DNA from: Odontesthes bonariensis
Taxonomy: Eukaryota; Chordata; Actinopteri; Atheriniformes; Atherinopsidae
NCBI RefSeq assembly: GCF_027942865.1
Contig: NC_134524.1
Span: forward strand, 1,360,144 to 1,424,143
Direction: 5' to 3'
Length of the DNA: 64,000 bases
The position numbers were made by a program, and so were the translations under genes. The notes below the pieces were generated by a model. The model saw only the letters and a list, made by a program, of their open reading frames with translations, made no database searches and had not been told where the DNA came from. How positions within the stretch are numbered: position 1 is the stretch's first letter; each line of letters starts with the position of its first letter. This document shows, piece by piece, positions 54,983 through 64,000 of the stretch.

Positions 54983-55645
54983 GAGATGGGATTGATGGCT
55001 CTTTATGGCTCGTTCCTTTCAAAGAGCCGTTCAAAAAACTGGCTCGTTTGGCTCTTCTTTTTTTTTAAAGTATTTTAGGCTTATAATCAATTTCCGCCAT
55101 GTCCGCTCGTACCCATGGTTACTCCAAAGATTTTCTTAGTCCTATTTGACCGTCTCTGGTTATTCCACAAACGCAAAGTCCTGCACACATTTGGGAATGC
55201 GGCAGAAATCATACATATTAGAAGAACTGTCATTTTAACACGCCATCTCCATTTGAAATCAAATGTAGCATGCTTGAAAACACAGTATGTAGAATCTTGG
55301 ATGTTAAGTTGCAGTATTTGATACAATGAATATGGTTCGTTTGTTATTGCCATTTTATAGAATTCTGAGAAAGCCAAGTTTCCCTTGACTTCCACTGGGA
55401 GGCGCCAGTAGCCAGTAAATGGTGATGCACGCATTGTAAATAACCACTGCTCACTCAGACACTCACTGCTCATGTGAAGGGCACGTGCAAGCTGCCTGCG
55501 CCCCCCCCCCACAGTCGTAGTTGTCCTATGTGGGGGGAATTCGCATGACAAAAAAAAAAAAGAACGAGAAATAGAACGGCTCCCGCGGCTCTGGATTCTA
55601 ATTGGTCCGTCCTGTTTGTAGTTTTCTGGCAAAGTTTGACTACGT
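54983..55645. mobile_element. Probable hAT-like MITE with GAGCCGTTC motifs
   Basis: The left side has ATGGCTCTTTATGGCTCGTT and AAAGAGCCGTTCAAAAAACT; the right side has GAACGGCTCCCGCGGCTCTG in inverse orientation. Such GAGCCGTTC ends occur in animal hAT MITEs. Borders are unclear. Confidence 0.4.
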
Positions 55646-55786
55646 GGCAAAAAAATAAATAAATAAATAAATAATTTTTTTTTTTAAACAGACGGGGGGG
55701 GGGGGGGGGGGCTACTTTCTCTGACAAGACGCGATATGAAAGATAATAAAATTTAAAAAACGCACGGCCTTCTACAGTGTAAAGTT

Positions 55787-56585
55787 GTGCACAAAGTTCA
55801 TTACACTAATTTGAGGCCTTCTCGGATTTACCCCCATATAACCGATTCCTGTAACAGGTGCAAACAATCCCCAGCCGGCCGTTCCCATATGTTTTGGTTT
55901 TGTCCCAGGCTCGCCACATTTTGCTCTGAAATCTTTAAAACTCTTAGCACGGCTTACAACACTACTGTTCCTCCGGATCCCCTCCTGGCCCCGTTGGGTT
56001 CCCCCCTGCAGCCTGAAGTTAATCTAAAGTTATGCAAACTGTTCTTGCATTTGCCACTTTGCTGGCCGGGCGACTCGTACTTCTCAATCGGAAACACCCT
56101 CAGCCTCCGTCTCACAGCAGGTGGCTGAAAGAGGGGCTGCTGTCCATTAAAAGAAAGCTCAGATGTTCCCTCAAAGGTTCCTCAGGTCCCTTTGAAAAGA
56201 CTTGGAGACCTCTCTTAAACGATAGTGAATCTTTGACATCTCTGCCTGACTGCGACGACTGAGCCCCCCATATATTTATTTATTTATATTTTATTTAATC
56301 TATATTCTTTTTTCATTGTTTTTTTTTTATTATTATTTTTTTTTATGTTTTTATTTAAATTTACTAGTTTACTTTGTCATTTTCCATATTCATGTGTTTG
56401 TATGCGTTTTGTACTGCTTATATGTTGATATTGAATTCGTAGAACTGTTCTGTTGCGTGGGGTGGGATTGTGGGAGGGATAAAAATATAAAAAAACTGGG
56501 AAAAATGATAGAATGGAAGGCTTCTCTGCTACATTTCTACCTGTGAAATTGCTTCCAATAAAGAAAGTCTATAAAAAAATAAAAA
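55787..56585 (+). mobile_element. L1-type LINE 3' fragment
   Basis: KVHYTNLRPSRIYPHITDSC then RCKQSPAGRSHMFWFCPRL resembles the ORF2 C-terminal zinc-knuckle region of fish L1 elements. A frameshift at about 56040-56110 moves the frame to WLKEGLLSIKRKL. It ends with an AATAAAG signal and an A-rich tail (AAAAAAATAAAAA). 5'-truncated and inactive. Confidence 0.75.
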
Positions 56586-56656
56586 CGCTCATACCGCAGG
56601 GACGATATGAGAGAAAAGTTTTGTGGTTTTGAAACCGGTAACCATGGATACCTTCA

Positions 56657-56941
56657 GTGCCATGTAAAGCTGGATTTATAGGCCCAGTTTCAGGCGTCGT
56701 CGTGCACCGGTCGAACAAACCAATCAGAGACCGGCTCAGTCAGGAGGTGCATCTGTACAGCAGCTGCAGGAAACTGCAGGGAAACAGCACAGGGAGCAAC
56801 GTAAACTCCCAGAACTGGTGCACAGAGATGGGCAGAACTTTGGGGAAAGAGGGAGAGTTCTGTAAGAATGTGTGGAAGAAGCTACGGGACAGATACGTGA
56901 AGGCAAAGAAGAGGGCAGAGACTCCCAGTGGGGATGCCTGA
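56657..56941 (+). pseudogene. MADF-like fragment, possibly transposon-derived
   Basis: The end of the frame, NVWKKLRDRYVKAKKR preceded by a W, resembles the C-terminal half of a MADF (Myb/SANT-like) domain, often found in PIF/Harbinger accessory proteins. The first half is missing or degenerate. The frame runs straight into the 41-bp repeat that follows. Confidence 0.4.
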
Positions 56942-57103
56942 AGGCAAAGAAGAGGGCAGAGACTCCCAGTGGGGACGCCTGAAGGCAAAGAAGAGGGCAG
57001 AGACTCCCAGTGGGGATGCCTGAAGGCAAAGAAGAGGGCAGAGACTCCCAGTAGGGATGCCTGAAGGCAAAGAAGAGGGCAGAGACTCCCAGTGGGGATG
57101 CTG
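56899..57103. repeat. 41-bp tandem repeat, five copies
   Basis: Unit GAAGGCAAAGAAGAGGGCAG plus AGACTCCCAGTGGGGATGCCT. The first copy is the KAKKRAETPSGDA coding end of the MADF-like fragment, so the array grew from the coding sequence. Confidence 0.92.
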
Positions 57104-57349
57104 GGGGGCTTCAGACCTTCACCTCTTTTAACTGCTCACAACACAATGGGACAGTTCACACCTTTAGAGGAACACAATGGGGGGGGGCAGAAGTGAGAAT
57201 CTCTGCGTCTGCACAGTGAACTCCACCTTTGTTTGCTGATGCAGATTCAGGCAGATCAAAGACAGACGTGGGGGGGGGGGGGCAGATGAAAGACAGACGG
57301 CTCCTTCCTGCAGCGTCACACTTTACAGCCAGCAGACCTCACAGAGATG

Positions 57350-58141
57350 TACAAACCCCCAATTCCATTGAAGTTGGGACGGTGTTTAAAACAGCAGACA
57401 ACGATTTGCAAATCTTTTTTGGCCTACATTCAGTTGAATACATTAAAAGACAAGATATTTAATGCTCAAACTGATAAACTTTGTTGTTTCCTTGCAAATA
57501 TTCACTCACGTTGGATTTTGATGGCTGCAACACGTTCCAAAAGAGTTGGGACAGGGGCAACAAAAAGACTTGGAAAGTAGAGAAATGCTCCAAAAACACC
57601 TATTTGGAGCGTTGCATTGATGAACAGGTTACTTGGAAACAGGTTCGTGTCATGATTGGGTATAAAAAGGACATCCCAAAAGGCTCAGTCGTTCACAAGC
57701 AAGGATGGGGCGAGGTTCACCACTTTGTGAGCAAATAGTCCATCAGTTCCAGAACAACGTGCCTCAACGTGAAATTGCAAAGAATTTGGGGATATCATCA
57801 TCTACAGTCCATAACATCGTCAACAGATTCAGAGAATCTGGGGACATCTCTGTACGTAAAACCCACATCTAATGTTCCCAAACGCCTATTGGTTGTTGTG
57901 AAAGGAAAGCTGATGTCACACAGTGGTAAAAATGCTCCTGTCCCAACTCTTTTGGAACGTGTTGCAGCCATAAAAACGTGTGAATATCTCTAAAGAAATA
58001 ATAAAGTTTATCACTTTCAACATTAAGTATCTTGTCTTTTATTGTATTCATTTGACTTTAGTCAGAAAGGATTTGCAGATCAATGTCTGCTGTTTGTACA
58101 TGCTACACACCGTCCCACCTGCGATGGAACTGGGCTTTGTA
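57350..58141 (+). mobile_element. Non-autonomous Tc1/mariner-type element with long inverted repeats
   Basis: Begins TACAAACCCCCAATTCCATT and ends GGAACTGGGCTTTGTA, with roughly 200-bp inverted arms (GGCTGCAACACGTTCCAAAA near 57522 is matched in inverse near 57950) and TA at both edges. Between the arms a relic frame reads QFQNNVPQREIAKNLGISSS then TVHNIVNRFRESG, a helix-turn-helix of Tc1/IS630-type transposases. It breaks soon after; no DDE domain is left. Confidence 0.8.
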
Positions 58142-58326
58142 TAGAATTTATTTATCCCACAACGGGGAAATTCACTGTGGATCTGTTTATAGCTGAACTT
58201 TATTCTCTATTTTTATTCTGTTTGCTTGTTTTTCCTTTAATTGTTTACATATATTTGATCTTTTATTCTGTACGCTGCTGCAACACAATAACTTCCCAAA
58301 CTGGGATGAATAAAGTATTTATCTAA
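58142..58326 (+). mobile_element. Rex1-like LINE 3' tail
   Basis: Ends CTTCCCAAACTGGGATGAAT then AAAGTATTTATCT, like 8485-9926. It abuts the Tc1-type element, which apparently inserted in or beside it. Confidence 0.5.
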
Positions 58327-58784
58327 ACACGGTTTATGTTGCAGAATGTTTACACTTTTATTCCTTTCCTGCTGCCCCTGTGGGCTGAATAAAGGATTCA
58401 TATTCATGAGGACCGGAAGCATCAATGGAACCAGAGGGGGGGGGGGGGGGCAGACAGACCCCCACTGAGCTGCCCCCCCCCAGGCCAGCTGGTCCAGTCC
58501 AGAGTCCAGACTAAACATGGAGAAGCAGCATTTAGCTGTTATGCTGCAAACAAGTGGAACAAACTGCCAGTGGAGATTAAACTTTCACCAAATGGAGACA
58601 TTTTTAAATCCAGGTTAAAGACATTTCTGTTCTCATGTGTCTATGCAGGAAATCTGCACGCTATCTTTGAACTTATCTGGACTGTTGCTGGTTTTAAATT
58701 CATTTAAATGATTTTATTTGTTTCTCTTTATATTCTTTTATGTATTTTTAATGCTTCTTGCACTCCCTGCTGCAATGCTTTTAT

Positions 58785-59998
58785 AGGGCTCGGGCACACG
58801 CGTTGCATTCTGGGATATGGTCGCCATATTGGAGGCACAATCTCGTAAACAAACCCTGAGGCAAGACGGAGATTAAGGAAAAAAGAGTGAGAGAAAAGTG
58901 AGAGAAAAGCATGTTAAAATGGAAGAAAGGGTGTGGGATATACCAGGATACATTACAGAAGGAAGCCAGAGATCGGTACATACAGAAGATTGGCGTTATA
59001 AACGGACTGGACCCTTATGAAATACCGAGCAAGGAACGGAGTGTCGACGAAGATTTACTGCCTAAGTTCACCCTTTTGGACATAATTGCGTATATAGTAT
59101 GTGGTGTCAGTGCTTATACTTTGCAACAGTTTCAATTCTAATGACACTTTACACTTTTGTCATGTTACTCTACTTGTAAATAAATAATGAAACACACACA
59201 CTTGGCTGTATCTCAAAGCATATTTATTTCAGACGACTTCAACTGTGCACAACACTCCTGCTCATGGTGGTCAGAGTACAACATACAGACACAATCTTGT
59301 CAAAGAATGTTTTGTCTTCACCTTCGCATGGCAAAACTATGTTGATAGGTACTTTTGCTGACAAAAAGGTGTTTCTGACAGTTCCAATCGCCCTTTCCAT
59401 GTGAATTTGGAGATGGATTTTCCTTGTATTTTCCACATTAAATTAAGATTAAGATCAGATATATTGTCATGTATACATGCATACACACGAAATGTGTCCT
59501 CCGCTTTTAACCCATTGAGACATCCCTTGCTTCCCACTGACAGTGTCCTGTTGTGAAGGCGGGGATCTTTACCTCAGCACACAAAAGTCTGTAACTTACC
59601 AGAATGAAAATGCAGAGAACACACTCTCATCCACACCGGGATTGAGTGGAAAGTTATGCTTGGTCGTCTTACAGCAGCGATCCATGCTAGTCGACGACGC
59701 TTTGTTATCTCGGACACTTGGTCTCCGTGGGTGCGCCTCCAAGCAGGAAACCGGTAAAAAGATAAACCATTTACGATCCCCCCCCCATTCCTGTCACGGC
59801 TTACGCTATTGCACCCCACGACACAGCAACGTGCGACCATAGTGGCAAAGACAATAAGTAAAATAGATAAACCAACGAAGAAAGTTCCGAGAGCAGGCGG
59901 GAGTACGTCTGCGCGCAGTGGAAAACAATGTAAACAAAACAGTTCTGAGCCTCCAGTATGGCCGCCGCTCACGTAGTGACGTCACGTGCCCGAGCCCT
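58785..59998. mobile_element. ISL2EU-like DNA transposon remnant (THAP-containing), AT TSD
   Basis: AGGGCTCGGGCAC at the left and GTGCCCGAGCCCT at the right are inverted ends; AT is duplicated (58783-58784, 59999-60000). Inside are a plus-strand fragment (58911-59141) reading KEARDRYIQKIGVINGLDPY and ending FGVSAYTL-like (here CGVSAYTLQQF), and a THAP exon on the minus strand. THAP plus a 2-bp AT duplication fits ISL2EU as I recall it; a P-like element would give 8 bp. It is internally deleted: no nuclease or full transposase is present. Confidence 0.72.
59600..59840 (-). pseudogene. THAP-domain exon of the ISL2EU-like element
   Basis: From the ATG at 59840: MVARCCVVGCNSVSRDR, GLSFYRFPAWRR, RRLAWIAAVRR, VCSLHFHS, ending at a GTAAGT donor. 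This is the C2CH THAP zinc finger (CxxxxC...W...CxxH) complete with the FP and W residues. Domain appears intact as far as the donor; the downstream exons are gone. Confidence 0.72.
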
Positions 59999-60232
59999 AT
60001 TTTATGTAAAGCACTTTGAACTGTTTACAGTTTATAAACACTGTTTATAAATAAATTTGATTTGATTTGAGCACATCTGGATCTGCAGCTCACAGAGGAG
60101 ACGGAACCAGGAAACACTTTGCTGTTTCTAACCAGGAAAAACACAAAAACTTTGATACTTTCTCCCACATTTAACGGAAAAGCAGAAGCAGCCTCCGCTG
60201 CTCCTCGTGTCTTCAGCCCGCTGCACACTGAC

Positions 60233-60397
60233 CTTTTTCCCGGTGGAACCGGAGGAGGAGCCGGCTCCGCTCCTGGTGGAGGGGTCCCGCTCCTGGTCCC
60301 GCTCCTGGTCCCGGTCCCGCTCCTGGTCCTGCTGCTGCTCCTGGTCCCGGTCCCGGTCCCGCTGCTCCATCCCGGTCCTGCTCTGGTCCTGCTCCAT
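60233..60397 (-). CDS. Candidate first coding exon, Arg/Asp/Gln-Glu-rich, of an unidentified or the zinc-finger gene
   Basis: ATG at 60397, 55 codons, ending GGG AAA AAG/GTCAGTG (phase 0), which matches the phase of the finger exon at 52040 on the same strand. The protein is low-complexity (MEQDQSRTGMEQRDRDRDQE then repeats of DQERDRDQER), followed by TRSGAGSSSGSTGKK. Overlapping frames are also open because of the repeat. It could be the first exon of the finger gene 8 kb downstream, or unrelated. Confidence 0.3.
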
Positions 60398-60673
60398 GCA
60401 GCCCAGCAGCTCTGACTGATGAGCCGCAGCAACAAAATTTCACCTTAAACTTCCAGCTGAGCTCTGCTGCGCATGCGTGAGCGCAAAACCACACGCTGCA
60501 TTCACAGTACCTCGGAAATAATTATACATTTTCTTTAAAAGCGCTTTTCTAAACACTCAAAGATACTTTACATAAAAACAACAACACAATATAAAATATT
60601 CCTCTAAAAGCACATCAGACTGAGGTTAAACATTAAAAACTATTTTAAAAAGTTGTGTTTCTGTCAGAGATTT

Positions 60674-60790
60674 GAAGGTGGAGTCAGTTCAGTCCTGATG
60701 TGTTCAGTTCAGTCCTGATGTGTTCAGTTCAGTCCTGATGTGTTCAGTTCAGTCCTGATGTGTTCAGTTCAGTCCTGATGTGTTCGGGGA
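60674..60790. repeat. 20-bp tandem repeat, about six copies
   Basis: Unit TGTGTTCAGTTCAGTCCTGA. Just upstream, about 60520-60670, is a LINE-like tail in minus orientation (GCGCTTTTCTAAACACTCAA), where the repeat probably lies. Confidence 0.85.
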
Positions 60791-61179
60791 GAGAGTTCCA
60801 GAGGGGGGGGGGGGGTGGGAGTGGGGGGGCAGAGGTGATGCTTCATGTGTTGATTCATTCAAGAAAAAATAAACATACAGCACAGAGAGTTTGTGTTTAA
60901 TTTGTGTGTTTCTGATTTGGAAAGCAGGAGTTCCGTATTTCCGGTACTCCTTGAACGCAGCAGATGTGTGACCTGGAAACAGTTAAAGAGAGATTACTTC
61001 CTGCTGGTGGGAACACGTGACATCTTTTTACTCTGAAAGGCTGGATAAATAATGACTTCCTGCTGGCTGAAGTTATGGGAGGAAGAAAAGGACGTTGGAT
61101 GTATAAAATAAAAAGGAAAACAGGGAAAATGAGAAGATCAGAAAGAAGAAGGAGAGAAGAGACAATTATGACAAGACTT

Positions 61180-62640
61180 AGAAGTGGCAAGGCAAGGCAA
61201 TTTTATTTATAGAGCACAGTTCATACACAGGGCAATTCAAAGTGCTTTACAGCTACAAAAAATCACAAGAAGGCAATAAAACCATTAAAAAGGAATAAAA
61301 AATAAAATAAAGAAATTAAAAACCCATTAAAATAATCATTAATTAATTAATTAAAAAGTGTGGAGTGCAGATAAAATACTTTCAGGTGTCATATGCACAG
61401 CTAAACAGAACTGTTTCCAGCCTGGATTTAAACATTGTCAGAGTTGAGGCCTGTCTCACATCTTCTGGAAGACTGTTCCAGATTTTAGGGGCATAAAACT
61501 GAAACACAGCCTCACCTTGTTTAGTCCTGACTCTGGGCACCAGCAGGAGACCCCTCCCTGGGGCAGGAGACCCCTCCCTGAGGCAGCAGACCCCCTCCCT
61601 GGGGCAGGAGACCCCTCCCTGGGGCAGGAGACCCCTCCCTGAGGCAGCAGACCCCCTCCCTGGGGCAGGAGACCCCTCCCTGGGGCAGGAGACCCCTCCC
61701 TGAGGCAGGAGACCCCTCCCTGGGGCAGGAGACCCCTCCCTGGGGCAGGAGACCCCTCCCTGAGGCAGGAGACCCCTCCCTGAGGTTCTCAGAGCCCGAG
61801 TTGGTTCATATGGCTCTAACATGTCAGAGATGTACTTTGGCGCTTGACCGTGAAGAGACTTGTACACAAGCAGAGCTGTTTTAAAGTCTATTCTCTGAGC
61901 GACAGGAAGCCAGTGCAGAGACCTGAGCACTGGACTAATATGGTGGTATTTCCTGGTTCTAGTCAGGACTCGAGCAGCAGCGTTCTGGATGTACTGCAGC
62001 TGTCTTACAGCCCGTTTAGAGAGCCCAGTGAGCAGGCCGTTACAGTAGTCTAACCTGCTGGAGACAAACGCATGGATCAGTCTCTCTAAGTCTGCTTTAG
62101 ACACTATTCCTTTGATTCTGGCAATGTTTTTTAGATGGTAAAAAGCTGCTGATGTTACAAATTTAATGTGGCTGTTAAAGTTCAGGTCTGAGTCCAATAT
62201 TACCCCGAGATTTCTAACCTGATAGTTAGGTTTTAGAGAGAGAGTCTCAAGGTGACTGATAACACTTTCTCTTTGTTTCTGTGGGCCACAGACAATGATT
62301 TCAGTTTTGTCTGAGTTTAGCTGGAGGAAATTGTTTTGCATCCACACACTGATCTGTTCCATGCAGCGACACAGTGTATCTACAGGCCCGTGTTCTCCTG
62401 CCGTCAGTGACACGTAGATCTGAGTGTCATCTGCATAGTTGTGGTAGGACACATTATAGCTGCGTATTAGCTGGCCTAGTGGAAGCATGTACAGATTGAA
62501 CAATACGGGTCCCAGGATTGACCCCTGGGGAACCCCACAGGTCATAGCCATTTGGTCTGAGACACAGTTACCAATTTCAACAAAATATTTCCTGTCCTCC
62601 AGTTGTCTCCAGTTGTCCAATCTCCAATTGTTTATTTATT
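61180..62640 (-). mobile_element. L2-like LINE, RT C-terminal half open, with 20-bp array in the ORF
   Basis: On the minus strand a frame of 412 codons (62620-61382) runs through VPQGSILGPVLFNLYMLPLG, YADDTQIYVS (catalytic YADD), NSDKTEI, NLGVILDSDLNFNSHIK, RLDYCNGLLTG, NAAARVLTRTRKYHHISPVL and LHWLPV, to PKIWNSLPEDVR at the end. Within it, 61545-61790 is a 20-bp array read as [20 protein letters not shown]. The 3' UTR ends with GAGCACAGTTCATACACAGG and CAAGGCAAGGCAATTTTATT. The N-terminal part (endonuclease and first RT motifs) is missing. Cleanest LINE copy in the window. Confidence 0.82.
61545..61790. repeat. 20-bp array inside the L2-like RT ORF
   Basis: About 12 copies of GGGGCAGGAGACCCCTCCCT, with GAGGCAGCAGACCCCCTCCC variants of 21 bp. 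Despite the variants the LINE frame remains open through the array. Confidence 0.93.
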
Positions 62641-63110
62641 TATTTGTTTATTTAGCAGGGACAATGCACAGCTCATTATCAGTACCAGAGTTAGCTATAA
62701 GCTAATTTTCATCTGTAGTCCCTGGGCAGGAAACAGAGGATCTCTGTCAAAAGGAAAACCTAACAAAAACAGTAACACACAATTCTACAACAATAAAACA
62801 CAGCAGCATAATACAAACAGTAAAATCACAACATTAGGACACAACAACAACAACAACAACAACAGTAGGACACCATAACAACAGGACATCACAACATTAA
62901 GACAACAGTCTATGCATGATGGGTACATGCTTGGGTTGATTTCAGCCATGACTTCATCTTACATTTAAAAACAGCAAAGGTGTTCCACTGTCTTATCTGG
63001 CTCGGTACTGAGTTCCAAGACTTTGTGGCTCTAACTGAAAATACGGATGTGCCAAACTCAGTGGATCTGTGCTGTACTACACAGTCCCCTCTGTTGGACG
63101 TTCCAGAGTG
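62625..63110 (-). mobile_element. LINE 3' fragment of another family
   Basis: On the minus strand a short frame reads WNSVPSQIRQWNTFAVFKCK then MKSWLKSTQ and a stop, the typical C-terminus of fish LINE RT proteins, followed by an untranslated part with (GTT)n and a GTCCCTGCTAAATAAACAAA end near 62640-62660. It abuts the L2-like copy. Confidence 0.6.
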
Positions 63111-63920
63111 GTGTAAAAAGAGAGTGGCGACACTCCCACAGACTTCTATAGAAAGAAAGGAATGCGGAAGTCACGTGGGTCACGGAGACGCCACAGTTCC
63201 AAACAACGGACGCAGCTCCGTTAACCTCAATTGCTCGTCAAGAACAATTACTGGTAAGTTAATAAAATAACAGCATTTTAAACGTTTTTTTACATTTTTA
63301 AGCATTATCTATCAGAAGTATACTCTTAGACATCGTTATTTTTACATTTGGTTATCATGAAATGTCGATGTTGATGTTAAAAATGGAATGGATTTAGGGA
63401 CCTAGCTTAAAGCTTGGTAACGGAGGCTAACGTGAGGTAATTAACGTGATCATTTCACTAAAGTCCGTTAACTTTTTATTGTCAGGTGACATTGTGTAAA
63501 GTTGTTTTGATTGTTAGGTTTTAAAACATTACCAAAATACTATATATTTAATACATTTTTGGTATTTCTGACGTATTTTCTCCGGTAAATTGATTAAATT
63601 ACAACATTTTTGGCATAGTGAGGCATTAGCTGACTGGTCTTTAATTAAGTAAGTTTTTTTCAGCATGACTTTGCAGCTGTGATAATAAATTTATTAATTT
63701 CTCTGTTGTTGTCAGGGAGGTCAGCAGATGTGGTGCTCGCTGCTGCCATGGATCAACCCTTAGGACTTCAGAACTTTTCTACAATGTCCAAACCCTTGAA
63801 TTTGATCAAATACAGTTCATTGTTGCAGATTAATCTACCCAACAGTAGAGATAGCAGTAAAATAACTTCTTTATTAAGGCTTGTTTTACATGTTCTATGA
63901 TGACATTTTATAATAAAATG
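63111..63920 (+). other. Possible small two-exon transcript, function unknown
   Basis: A donor ACTG/GTAAGTTAA at 63252-63253, an acceptor TTGTTGTCAG near 63708-63717, a 50-codon frame from the ATG at 63748 to 63900 (MDQPLGLQNFSTMSKPLNLI...), and AATAAA at 63913-63918 give a transcript-like layout. No domain is recognised. The left part (GAGAGTGGCGACACTCCCAC) may be the end of another transposon. Weak. Confidence 0.2.
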
Positions 63921-64000
63921 TTAAATCTGTTTTGTTTATTTTTTTCACAACTGACACATTTATTTTGTCATTAATATGGTTTTAACCAGAAAAAAAGTTA

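Larger units (their letters stand above)
58478..60075 (+). mobile_element. L2-like LINE 3' fragment split by a DNA transposon
   Basis: 58478-58784 and 59999-60075 are the two halves of the same sequence as 590-962 (AGCTGGTCCAGTCCAGAGTC to the TTTGATTTGA end). Rejoining them removes 58785-59998 plus one copy of AT. Dead copy. Confidence 0.8.

Overview
The window looks like nuclear DNA of a bony fish (teleost). Split genes with GT-AG introns can be read by eye, the encoded proteins are vertebrate (C-type lectins, RADX, IFT46, a C2H2 zinc-finger protein), and the mobile elements are typical of fish: Rex1-like and L2-like LINEs, an L1 3' end, and hAT, PIF/Harbinger-like, Kolobok-like, ISL2EU/THAP-like and Tc1-like DNA elements. 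About 40 percent of the window is tandem repeat with units of 7 to 78 bp.

Layout. 1-3.8 kb: 3' part of a plus-strand C-type lectin gene (lectin A). 5.48-16.56 kb: a complete paralogue (lectin B; 8 exons, 278 aa, type II membrane protein with a QPD-type lectin domain). 16.8-31.65 kb, minus strand and tail-to-tail with lectin B: radx, 19 exons that join without a frame break into 822 codons. 32.85-48.35 kb, minus strand: ift46, 5 exons giving 336 aa, with about 87 percent of the gene span made of minisatellite. 51.3-60.4 kb, minus strand: a seven-finger C2H2 zinc-finger exon and two candidate upstream exons among many transposons. 60.5-64 kb: LINE fragments and a possible small two-exon transcript.

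How the genes relate. The two lectins are tandem duplicates whose last five (B) or four (A, as far as seen) exons have identical lengths: 93, 155, 110 and 157 nt. RADX (replication-fork ssDNA binding) and IFT46 (intraflagellar transport complex B) are unrelated housekeeping-type genes in the same orientation. I see no operon-like or pathway link; this is a gene neighbourhood.

The most unusual feature is where the tandem repeats sit. All four ift46 introns hold a different minisatellite. Two radx 5' splice sites are themselves the repeated unit. Both lectin 3' UTRs carry unrelated arrays. In two different L2-like LINE lineages an array expanded at the same place in the reverse-transcriptase ORF. 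Several transposon insertions can be proved from this window alone, because an intact copy of the target exists elsewhere in it.
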